From positions 1 through 48,529 of the IMG/VR virus record IMGVR_UViG_3300021963_000197: 48,529 nt of DNA; one strand, given 5' to 3'. Position 1 is the stretch's first letter. The number at the start of each line of letters is the position of its first letter. Under the pieces are notes generated by a model that was not told where the DNA came from, ran no database searches, and worked only from the letters and a program-made list of their open reading frames with translations. Source of the stretch: a virus. Shown here piece after piece: positions 41,810 to 48,529 of this stretch. The position numbers were made by a program, and so were the translations under genes.

Positions 41810-43045
41810 ATGACAAAATTTTCAAAAAGATTTTCAATAGCCCACTACGATAGATTCCAAAACGAGTTTGACAACGTTTACTACACTATTTTTAAAAATG
41901 CTGACCCTGCATTTTTAGACAATATTCACGACATCTACTTTGGCAAATATTTTTATTACACATTTGATGGTCAAGAACGACGCTGCGGAAACCCTATGGG
42001 AGTCGAAGCCAGTGATGCACAAATTGACAGCCTATTTAAACTACAAGAAGAAACTGGTGTTGAAATAAGCCTAACATTTAATACCATAGAAGTTCCTCAC
42101 GAAGTAATTTTTAATCACGAAATTAGACATCAATTTGTTGAATGGATTGGCAGTTACTATGATAGAGGACTACGTAGTTGTACTATGAGTTCACAGCACA
42201 TTCTTCGAACAGGAGAACTACAAGAACGCTGCCCTGATATGCGATGGAAAAGCACAGTGAATCAAATTGTATCTGATGCACAACAGTTTATTGACTATGC
42301 ATATCTTGGTTATAATACAATTTTGTTAGACAGAAGTCTTAACAGAAATATCAAAGAACTTAAACGTATTCGCAAAGCTCAAAACTATCTTAACAGTAAA
42401 AATCCACGTAAAAAATTATTAACTAGTTTATTAGTAAAAGAATCTTGTATCTATAGTTGTCCTTTTAAGAAAGAGCATGATGCTGTTGGAGAAATTATCA
42501 GCACTGAGTATTTTAGTGGTCCTGCTAATTTAACCTGTAATGGATGGCGCGGATCTAATGCATTTAAACAGCTACCTAGAGCAGGTGTTGATATTGTTGC
42601 AAATGACACAGATACTATGTTAAAATTTTTAGATCTAGTAGACATATTTAAATTTTCAGGTAGGCTAACAGTTCCAGTATTTGACGCAAAAGATGCAGAA
42701 CATTTTAAAGCAGTATGGTACTACAATGAACAAGAAAAATTTATACAGCCTATATCAAAAATTGGTCAAACAATTTACGCAGACAACTATGATGATATTA
42801 TAAAAAATAACTTAGCACCTATACATAGTTGGATTCCTGGATGGATTGATACTAGACATACCAAAGAAGATTATCGCACAACTTATACTGGCTATAAAGG
42901 TATATGGTCAACAGAGCCAGGTAAACGATTAGAAAAATTATTAACCAGTTGTAGAAATCAATGCTGGGATTGCCATGAATGTGAGCGAACATTTGGCACA
43001 GAAGAAGTTGATTCGGCACTGCAACTAAGAAAAGTTGCACAATGA
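41810..43045 (+). CDS. Cys-rich TIM-barrel-like protein, possible Fe-S enzyme (peptidase U32-like)
   Basis: 411 residues. No certain family. The order 'EISLTFNTIEV' near 85-95, 'LRSCTMSSQHI' near 121-131, 'MRWKSTVNQIVSDAQQFIDY' near 144-163, 'GYNTILLDRSLNRNIKELKRI' in pieces (GYNTILLDRS, NIKELKRI), then LLVKESCIYSCPFKKEHD resembles the beta-alpha units and Cys pair of peptidase U32-like proteins, many of which bind a 4Fe-4S cluster and modify RNA or quinones. Cysteines cluster at 213, 217, 243 and at the C-terminus 381, 385, 388, 391 (C-x3-C-x2-C-x2-C). The latter also recalls radical SAM spacing but sits at the wrong end. The gene overlaps the next by ATGA and heads a three-gene unit with a 2OG oxygenase and a halogenase. 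No ribosome site. Confidence 0.6.
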   Translation: MTKFSKRFSIAHYDRFQNEFDNVYYTIFKNADPAFLDNIHDIYFGKYFYYTFDGQERRCGNPMGVEASDAQIDSLFKLQEETGVEISLTFNTIEVPHEVIFNHEIRHQFVEWIGSYYDRGLRSCTMSSQHILRTGELQERCPDMRWKSTVNQIVSDAQQFIDYAYLGYNTILLDRSLNRNIKELKRIRKAQNYLNSKNPRKKLLTSLLVKESCIYSCPFKKEHDAVGEIISTEYFSGPANLTCNGWRGSNAFKQLPRAGVDIVANDTDTMLKFLDLVDIFKFSGRLTVPVFDAKDAEHFKAVWYYNEQEKFIQPISKIGQTIYADNYDDIIKNNLAPIHSWIPGWIDTRHTKEDYRTTYTGYKGIWSTEPGKRLEKLLTSCRNQCWDCHECERTFGTEEVDSALQLRKVAQ

Positions 43046-43620
43046 TTAAGATAGTTGATAATTTATTAACTCCTTCATATGCAACTGCCATAGAAGATGA
43101 TGTTATGAGGCCTGAATATCCTTGGTTATATCTTGACGATGTTACCTATGACGGATCTACTAATAATCCGGGCTTGGTCAGTGTAATTTTTGATCACGGA
43201 AAACCAATGAGTGATTGGTATCCTTTTATTAAACCTGCTGTATATCAAATAGCAGATGCTGGTGGAGTCGCCATAGAAAAATTACTACGCATACGCATAG
43301 GATTTTTATTACAAGAAAATACGCAACCTAAACCTAGTACTCCGCATGTGGATTTTTTATATCCTCATTACACTGCTTGTTATTATATTAACAACAGTGA
43401 TGGAGATACTGTAGTATACAATCAAACACTAGATGATGTAGGCATAGAAAAAGATCATGATATTATAAAAAAATATGTTGATCAGACTGAGTTTACAGTT
43501 GCTACGACCAGTCCTCCACGTAAAGGATCTGTATGCATATTTGACGGCAAGCACTTTCACTCTAGCACTAATCCTTACAAAAATAGGCGACGACTGGTAA
43601 TGACAGTTAATTGGACCTAA
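43042..43620 (+). CDS. 2OG-Fe(II) oxygenase (prolyl-4-hydroxylase-like fold)
   Basis: 192 residues. Iron-binding triad H102-x-D104 in TPHVDFLYPHYTACYYINNS and a distal His in CIFDGKHFHSSTNPYKNRRR (His171 or His173), with Arg183/184 placed to hold 2-oxoglutarate; a 'DGDTVVYN' strand lies between. This is the standard pattern of the P4H-like oxygenases that hydroxylate proteins or small molecules. The ATG overlaps the TGA of the previous gene, and the halogenase begins one base after its own stop, so the three are almost certainly co-translated. It has little likeness to the oxygenase at 8825 and is a separate acquisition. Substrate unknown. Confidence 0.85.
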   Translation: MIKIVDNLLTPSYATAIEDDVMRPEYPWLYLDDVTYDGSTNNPGLVSVIFDHGKPMSDWYPFIKPAVYQIADAGGVAIEKLLRIRIGFLLQENTQPKPSTPHVDFLYPHYTACYYINNSDGDTVVYNQTLDDVGIEKDHDIIKKYVDQTEFTVATTSPPRKGSVCIFDGKHFHSSTNPYKNRRRLVMTVNWT

Positions 43621-43621
43621 T

Positions 43622-45232
43622 ATGTATCACAACGTCAAATCAATTTGTATTGTAGGTGGAGGATCCAGCGGATGGATGACCGCAGCAGCCATAGCACGAC
43701 AGCTACCCCACATTAAACTTACGCTGGTAGAAAGTCCCAGCATCCCTACCATTGGTGTAGGGGAAAGCACCATTGGCCATATCAATCAATATCTACATTT
43801 ACTAGGATTAAAAGACGAAGATTGGATGCAACATTGTAGTGCAACCTACAAAACATCAATTAAATTCATAGACTTTAGAGAAACACCCGGCGATGAACCG
43901 CACGTATTCCACTATCCGTTTGGCAACTTTGATATGACTGATAAGCCAAGAGGTATCATGGAGTGGTTCTTGGCCAGAGCCAGAGATAAGACTATACCCC
44001 CTAGTCATTTTGCAGAGTTTTTTCACGATAGTGTGTTAATGACCAATGCCAATAAGATGACTAAGAATGAACACGGCGAACTTAGAGGTTTTAATTTTTT
44101 CTTTGACACTGCTTACCATATGGACGCTGCATTGTTTGGCATATTTTTACGAGATAAAATTTGTTTGCCGTCTGGTATGACACACATAGTAGACACGATA
44201 ATAGACATTAGACAACGAGACGATCAAAGTGTCAGTGAGGTTGTTACAGAAAATAACGGAGCTATTTCAGCTGATTTGTTTGTTGACTGCACAGGATTTA
44301 AATCATTACTTTTAGAACAAACACTAAAAGTTCCTTTTCAGTCTTTTAGTAACACTCTACTAAACGACAGCGCCATTGCTACAATTATACCTTATATAGA
44401 TAAGGATCAAGAATTGACATCTGTAACCAGTTGTACAGCTATAGAATGTGGCTGGGTGTGGAATATTCCCCTATGGGATAGAATAGGCACAGGCTATGTC
44501 TACAGCAGCCGTTTTGCTACTCCTGAACAAGCAGAAGAGCAGTTTCGTCAACATTTGAAATCTAATAGAATGATAGTGGCCGATGCTGCAAGAGCAGAAG
44601 CTGCTGAATTTAGACATATTAAAATTAAACATGGGGTACATGAACGAGCATGGGAAAAGAATGTAGTGGCCGTAGGATTATCCAATGGTTTTATTGAACC
44701 ACTAGAATCTACAGGCCTAATGCTAACACATGAAGCTATTGTTAAACTTGTTGCTGCGTTAGACATGCGAGACGGTCATGTGACACAATTTGATGTTGAC
44801 ATGTTTAACTATGCGCTCTATGATCAAGTTATTGGATTTAAAGAATTTATCAGCCAGCACTATGCTTTTAGCCGTAGAAATGACACAGCCTACTGGCGTG
44901 CAGTCACCGGCGGAACTACATATTCTTTAGATATGAATCAATTTAAACCTACGGTACAAAATTCATATCACGACCTAGCTTTTAGACTGCATAGAACTAG
45001 GAATTTTAGTCATCAAGGCATGAGCGGAATTATCTATATTGCTGCAGGCATGGGTGTTAATCCTATTGATGCTGCACATGCAGATTATTTAGATATAAAA
45101 TACTTAGAAATACCAGGTTACAGCCTAAAATCTTTAAGAACGTGGGAAGAGCATCGGCAAGCAGTTATGTCAGCTATTGAAAAAATGCCCTCACACTGTG
45201 AATTTTTAGCAAAAAATATATATTTTACCTAG
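43622..45232 (+). CDS. flavin-dependent halogenase (tryptophan halogenase family)
   Basis: 536 residues, the usual full length. FAD-binding GGGSSGW (residues 12-18) within IVGGGSSGWMTAAAIARQLP, VGEST near 47-50, and ATYKTSIKF with Lys77 aligned to the catalytic Lys of PrnA/RebH (Lys79). The halogenase signature W-x-W-x-I-P is intact (Trp278, Trp280, Pro283). The GLSNGFIEPLESTGLML block is also present. Everything needed for oxidative halogenation appears to be there, but no flavin reductase gene is in the window, so reduced flavin would come from the host. Third gene of a tight unit with a Cys-rich protein and a 2OG oxygenase. Tryptophan is the classical substrate, but many family members act on other indoles or phenols, so the substrate is not known. 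Confidence 0.92.
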   Translation: MYHNVKSICIVGGGSSGWMTAAAIARQLPHIKLTLVESPSIPTIGVGESTIGHINQYLHLLGLKDEDWMQHCSATYKTSIKFIDFRETPGDEPHVFHYPFGNFDMTDKPRGIMEWFLARARDKTIPPSHFAEFFHDSVLMTNANKMTKNEHGELRGFNFFFDTAYHMDAALFGIFLRDKICLPSGMTHIVDTIIDIRQRDDQSVSEVVTENNGAISADLFVDCTGFKSLLLEQTLKVPFQSFSNTLLNDSAIATIIPYIDKDQELTSVTSCTAIECGWVWNIPLWDRIGTGYVYSSRFATPEQAEEQFRQHLKSNRMIVADAARAEAAEFRHIKIKHGVHERAWEKNVVAVGLSNGFIEPLESTGLMLTHEAIVKLVAALDMRDGHVTQFDVDMFNYALYDQVIGFKEFISQHYAFSRRNDTAYWRAVTGGTTYSLDMNQFKPTVQNSYHDLAFRLHRTRNFSHQGMSGIIYIAAGMGVNPIDAAHADYLDIKYLEIPGYSLKSLRTWEEHRQAVMSAIEKMPSHCEFLAKNIYFT

Positions 45233-45240
45233 AATAAATA
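45233..45240 (+). promoter_or_regulatory. late promoter for the right-hand fibre pairs
   Basis: AATAAATA begins one base after the halogenase stop. The predicted start near 45246 gives a leader of about 26 nt with AAGG about 6 nt before the ATG at 45272. The fibre genes can thus be expressed apart from the enzyme cassette. Confidence 0.6.
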
Positions 45241-45271
45241 CAATATCAAATTGGTATTTACAAGGTAAAAT

Positions 45272-46471
45272 ATGGCACTAATACTCGATGGCACTAATGG
45301 ATTAACCTACACAGGTGACACAGCATCATCTGTAAATTTCACAGTGCCTCAAAATTTGGGAATTGGTACCAATAGTCCAAAAACAAGATTTCAAGCAACT
45401 GGTACAAGTCTACAACCTGTCCCCACACTAGGTACTGCCAGCGGCACTGCTTTTATCAGTAATAGTGATACTAACTATGGTATATTAATGGGTGTTCAAG
45501 GCAGCGGTAGTGCTTGGATGCAGGTGCAACGAACAGACGCCACTGCCACCGCCTATGACTTACTGCTACAACCAAGTGGCGGTAATGTGGGAGTAGGGGT
45601 GACCTCGACAGGTGCTAAACTTGATGTAGTTAGTAGTGGATTGCCGTTTCGAATAGCAGCATCTACTTCAAGCGGTTACGCACTTGCACAGTTTGGTCAA
45701 TCTGCGACCGCATCACAAAACTGGCATATAGGATCTGAAGGCGATGGAACTTTCCGTTGGTATAATGGAGTATACGGCGCCGGAACAGAACGTGTGCGTA
45801 TTGACTCCAGCGGTAATGTAGGTATTAATACCTCAGTGATGAACGTCTACGATGCTGTAGCAGTTAATAGACCTCTTGTCGTAGCACGATCAGATACTAG
45901 TACCAGTAATATTGGTAGTGCTGCTTCTTTAACTATCAGTAATCTTGACACTACAACCAACAATGTTTCTCAAATAAATTTTGCCGCAATTACTGGTGCA
46001 AATACTAATCATTTTTCATCAGCGATTATTTCCGCAATTCATGGTGCAAGAGTAAATGGACAGTATCCAACAGGTATATTAACATTCTCAACATCTACTG
46101 CAACTAATAATGCACCAAGTGAAAAATTAAGAATTACTAACGTTGGAACCGTTCAATATAGCAATGCTTACGCTAGTAGTTTTCACGTTGACACAACCCC
46201 TGCGGCAATATCAGTAGCGGCATCTGGAACTATCGACGTTGGTTCAACTACGATTCCTTTTTCAGGTATGGTTATGGTTAATAGTTTTACAACAGGCGGA
46301 ATAACTATATATCTCTGTGGCGGCGGCAGTGTAGTAGCTGTCTCATCAGTAATTGGAGCTGTAGGAACTATGACCTATGTTCCCGCTAATAACGGGTATC
46401 GTTGGACTAACAATACTGCTGCTGCTGTTACAGTTGGTATGTTTATAGTACGTACTAGAACTAACGCATAA
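45272..46471 (+). CDS. tail fibre with shared 'LDGTNGLTYTGDT' N-terminus (first)
   Basis: 399 residues. It opens MALILDGTNGLTYTGDTASS, almost the same as the gene at 46789, then shaft units of the 'GIGTNSPKTRF' and 'ERVRIDSSGNVGI' type (near 30-190), which are the usual short repeats of trimeric fibres. The C-terminal third is a distinct domain: SVAASGTIDVGSTTIPFSG, GGITIYLCGGGSVVA, TYVPANNGYRWTNNT, ending FIVRTRTNA. AAGG site. It is followed after 8 bp by a 101-residue QLD-motif protein, so it forms a fibre and accessory pair. No enzymatic motif. Confidence 0.75.
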   Translation: MALILDGTNGLTYTGDTASSVNFTVPQNLGIGTNSPKTRFQATGTSLQPVPTLGTASGTAFISNSDTNYGILMGVQGSGSAWMQVQRTDATATAYDLLLQPSGGNVGVGVTSTGAKLDVVSSGLPFRIAASTSSGYALAQFGQSATASQNWHIGSEGDGTFRWYNGVYGAGTERVRIDSSGNVGINTSVMNVYDAVAVNRPLVVARSDTSTSNIGSAASLTISNLDTTTNNVSQINFAAITGANTNHFSSAIISAIHGARVNGQYPTGILTFSTSTATNNAPSEKLRITNVGTVQYSNAYASSFHVDTTPAAISVAASGTIDVGSTTIPFSGMVMVNSFTTGGITIYLCGGGSVVAVSSVIGAVGTMTYVPANNGYRWTNNTAAAVTVGMFIVRTRTNA

Positions 46472-46479
46472 GGAAGAAC

Positions 46480-46785
46480 ATGAGCAGAGAATTCACACAT
46501 GAACTAATAGGTAACAAAATGTATATTGTTACCACAGAAATAGAAGGTAACGCTGAGTCTTTTCACTGCGTAGTGGCCAATGACGAAAGTGAGCTAGCTG
46601 AACTATTAGAGTTAGCAATTACATCTAAATACGAGCCTCCGGCAGAATATGCGTTAACCTATGCACAACAACGAGCTGCTGCATATCCATCTATAGTTGA
46701 TCAACTAGATTTACTATATCATGTTGGTTATGATGGATGGCGAGCCTCAATACAAACAATTAAAGATAAGTATCCAAAAGGATAA
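46480..46785 (+). CDS. 101-residue QLD-motif fibre-associated protein (copy A)
   Basis: The N-terminal half (MSREFTHELIGNKMYIVTTE) looks like a small beta domain. The C-terminal half is helical and carries AAAYPSIVDQLDLLYHVGYDG then W-x3-IQTIKDKYPKG (given in pieces). The YPSI-x-DQLD-x-LYH-x-G motif and the closing 'IK-(D)-x-YPK' match the protein at 48072, also 101 residues, though the N-terminal halves differ. Proteins with this C-terminal pattern lie downstream of tail fibres in many phages, and I suspect an assembly or chaperone role. AGGAAG site; AAGGA for the next fibre lies at its 3' end. Confidence 0.72.
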   Translation: MSREFTHELIGNKMYIVTTEIEGNAESFHCVVANDESELAELLELAITSKYEPPAEYALTYAQQRAAAYPSIVDQLDLLYHVGYDGWRASIQTIKDKYPKG

Positions 46786-46788
46786 TCT

Positions 46789-48063
46789 ATGGCAATAATA
46801 TTAGATGGAACTAACGGATTAACCTACACAGGTGACACTACTGGTGCCCAAAGTCTAAACGTACCACAAAACATCGGCATTGGTACAACTACGCCTGGTG
46901 CAAGACTAGAGATCAAAGGCACTGCTGCTGACAACGCCACATTTAACATTAACAACAACAGTGGCAATATTTGGAAGTTATGGAATGACAATGGTGCAAG
47001 CGCACTAAACATTCAGTACAACGGCTCAACTAACGTGGTTGTTACTACCAGCGGCAATTTAGGTATTGGCACATCGTCGCCAACAAATAAACTAGCAGTT
47101 GTTGGCAACATAGGTCTACAATACGGCAGTATGCCCATGCCTATTCAACCAATGCTGACTTCCCCGTCGGGTAAAGCTAGAGTAACATTCAGCTGTACTG
47201 GAGCTCTACAGTCTTGGACTGTGCCAGCAGGGGTTACATCAATATTGGTAAAACTCTGGGGCGCAGGCGGTGGTGGTGGAAACACTGGTGGCTGGGTTCA
47301 CGGATCAAGAGGCGGCGGCGGCCATACTCTGGGAATTGTACCTTGTACTCCTGGACAGATATTCTATATAGTTGTAGGCCAAGGCGGTCAAACAAACTAT
47401 GCCGGCGGCACAACTACTAACTACGGTGGTGGTGGTGGATTCCAAACTAACAGTGATAATCGATATAGTGGCGGTGGTGGTGGCTATACTGGATTTTTTA
47501 ACACTAATACTATCAGTCAGGCAAATGCTATTTTAATAGCAGGCGGTGGTGGCGGTGGTGGCACTTCTAGATTTTTCCAAGGTAACTGGGGTGGCGGCGG
47601 TGGCGGTGTCACAGGACAAAACGGAGCATCATCATTTGACGGTCGTTATACATCAGGCGGCGGTGGCGGTACACAATCAGCAGGCGGAGCAGCAGGACTT
47701 ACACAAAGCGGAACAGTAACAGCCGGTTCAGCACTAACTGGTGGATATGGGCCTAACGGTGGTTACGGTGGTGGCGGTGGTGGCGGATATTTTGGTGGTG
47801 GTGGTGGTGGCTATTATGAATCAAACTCTATGTCTGGAGCAGGTGGTGGTTCTGGATATGTAAATACTAGTTTATCCTTGTACGGTGCGACATTCTGTGC
47901 CTACGGTGATAGACCAGCAATGTATGACGATCAAGATTTACCAAAGACCTACGACGGATATAATAATTGGAGTCATTTTGCAGTTGGCGGAAATTATGTT
48001 AACAGCAGTGCTCAATATACCAGTGCCGGTGGCGGTGGTGGTGTCTGTGTGATATACTATTGA
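46789..48063 (+). CDS. tail fibre with shared N-terminus and glycine-rich tip (second)
   Basis: 424 residues. MAIILDGTNGLTYTGDTTGA repeats the N-terminus at 45272, followed by QNIGIGTTTPGARLEI and GNLGIGTSSPTNKLAV shaft units. From about 140 the TVPAGVTSILVKLWGAGGGGG strand leads into a 240-residue glycine-rich domain with many G5-G8 runs and Tyr/Phe between them, ending GGGGGVCVIYY. The opening strand and run pattern recall glycine-rich domains of the ALK/LTK ligand-receptor type (Pfam Gly_rich), and also polyglycine-II tips. It is not closely alike to the three copies at 37414-41377. The following small protein pairs with it. AAGGA site. Confidence 0.75.
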   Translation: MAIILDGTNGLTYTGDTTGAQSLNVPQNIGIGTTTPGARLEIKGTAADNATFNINNNSGNIWKLWNDNGASALNIQYNGSTNVVVTTSGNLGIGTSSPTNKLAVVGNIGLQYGSMPMPIQPMLTSPSGKARVTFSCTGALQSWTVPAGVTSILVKLWGAGGGGGNTGGWVHGSRGGGGHTLGIVPCTPGQIFYIVVGQGGQTNYAGGTTTNYGGGGGFQTNSDNRYSGGGGGYTGFFNTNTISQANAILIAGGGGGGGTSRFFQGNWGGGGGGVTGQNGASSFDGRYTSGGGGGTQSAGGAAGLTQSGTVTAGSALTGGYGPNGGYGGGGGGGYFGGGGGGYYESNSMSGAGGGSGYVNTSLSLYGATFCAYGDRPAMYDDQDLPKTYDGYNNWSHFAVGGNYVNSSAQYTSAGGGGGVCVIYY

Positions 48064-48071
48064 GGATGACT

Positions 48072-48377
48072 ATGATTAATTACTCTGATGCAATTTTAAA
48101 ACTACGACCAGAAGCAACTTTTAGCATTGTTGCTAACGATTATTCTACTCTACAGTGGTACGATCAAATTCAGACAAAACCAACAGAAGAAGAAATTATT
48201 GATAAACTAGCAGAACTTGAAGAAGAATCTACTAAGAATTTGTACAAATTAAAAAGACAATTCGAATATCCTTCAATCGGTGATCAATTAGATGATTTAT
48301 ATCATGCTGGGCTGTTTTCAGAAGAGATGATGGAAAAAATTAAAGAAATTAAGGACCGCTATCCCAAGCCCCAATAA
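48072..48377 (+). CDS. 101-residue QLD-motif fibre-associated protein (copy B)
   Basis: Started at 48072 (MINYSDAILKLRPEATFSI) with GAGG 6 nt upstream inside the previous stop region; upstream in-frame starts at 48060 (TTG) and 48066 would lengthen it by two to four residues. The C-terminal half has EYPSIGDQLDDLYHAGLFS and IKEIKDRYPKPQ, the same pattern as the 46480 protein, while the N-terminal half reads FSIVANDYSTLQWYDQI and is unrelated or very diverged. It lies downstream of a glycine-rich fibre and before another fibre, matching the paired layout. Confidence 0.72.
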   Translation: MINYSDAILKLRPEATFSIVANDYSTLQWYDQIQTKPTEEEIIDKLAELEEESTKNLYKLKRQFEYPSIGDQLDDLYHAGLFSEEMMEKIKEIKDRYPKPQ

Positions 48378-48392
48378 ACCAATAAACTACAG

Positions 48393-48399
48393 CTAAATA
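48393..48399 (+). promoter_or_regulatory. late promoter placed for a leaderless transcript
   Basis: CTAAATA (context AGCTAAATACACTATGG) puts the T4-type start at about 48405, against an ATG at 48404. There is no Shine-Dalgarno between the previous stop and this start. Confidence 0.55.
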
Positions 48400-48403
48400 C
48401 ACT

Positions 48404-48529
48404 ATGGCACAAACAATCAATGGAGATAATGGAGTAATATCAGGCTCAACGGGCTTGAAATTTTCTGCTGACACTACAGGTATTCTAGCACTTCAAACCA
48501 ACGGAACTACAGCACTAACTGTAGATGCT
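48404..48529 (+). CDS. tail fibre N-terminus (partial, runs off right edge)
   Basis: 42 residues to the end of the window, frame open: MAQTINGDNGVISGSTGLKF then SADTTGILALQTNGTTALTV. The 'NGDNGVISGSTGLKFSADTT' type N-terminus is a common start of phage fibre proteins (shown only in part), and 'ALQTNGTTALTVD' is a shaft unit. It is the third fibre in this run after the two with the 'LDGTNGLTYTGDT' start, and has its own late promoter. Nothing can be said of its C-terminal part. Confidence 0.65.
   Translation, partial: MAQTINGDNGVISGSTGLKFSADTTGILALQTNGTTALTVDA

Noticed and set aside
47214-47420. 68-codon plus-strand frame inside the glycine-rich fibre
   Set aside because: Arg/Trp-rich shadow of GGT/GGC runs; no supporting context.

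Overview
The window is part of the genome of a T4-like contractile-tailed phage (Caudoviricetes, myovirus). It carries a head-assembly block in T4 order (portal, small head protein, acidic core protein, gp21-type protease, gp22-type scaffold, gp23-type capsid protein). That block is preceded by a gp26-type baseplate gene reading leftward, divergent from a putative tape-measure gene. Late promoters of the T4 type (TATAAATA-like) are visible. Several proteins resemble families I know from marine and freshwater T4-like phages, but the host cannot be read from this sequence. No tRNA, CRISPR array, insertion sequence, integrase or attachment site was seen. DNA is AT-leaning and almost fully coding.

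Layout. 1-616 (minus, runs off the left edge): gp26-like baseplate protein. 617-678: overlapping divergent late promoters. 679-8762: tape-measure-like protein, portal gp20, a 79-aa protein, acidic core protein, protease gp21, scaffold gp22 and an unusually short capsid protein gp23. A terminator lies inside this block (4902-4930) and another ends it (8785-8810). 8825-9292: a small 2OG-Fe(II) oxygenase. 9293-17443: a structured leader, three virion/fibre proteins and a 1836-aa fibre with a beta-helix-like module and four C-x-RD repeats. 17508-31655: a 2438-aa paralogous fibre, a 59-aa protein, a 949-aa beta-rich protein and a 1255-aa fibre with six tandem 62-residue repeats. 31666-41778: a LamG-like adhesin, two conserved virion proteins, a two-gene fibre ending in a peptidase S74 chaperone, three tandem glycine-rich adhesins and a small chaperone-like protein. 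41810-45232: a three-gene enzyme cassette (Cys-rich barrel-like protein, 2OG-Fe(II) oxygenase, flavin-dependent halogenase). 45272-48529: fibre plus small-protein pairs, with a further fibre running off the right edge.

How it fits together. The left block builds and matures the prohead; gp21 would cut scaffold and capsid proteins at L/I-x-E|A/G sites, and candidate sites are visible in both. The right 39 kb looks like an adhesion-diversity region: many fibres share N-terminal, repeat or C-terminal modules and differ elsewhere, and several are followed by a small protein with a common QLD motif. The most unusual element is the halogenase, oxygenase and Cys-rich protein operon embedded among the fibres. 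It may modify a virion or host-surface component, but nothing in the sequence identifies the substrate. A second notable signal is four genes whose late promoter places the predicted transcription start at the start codon, with no ribosome binding site.
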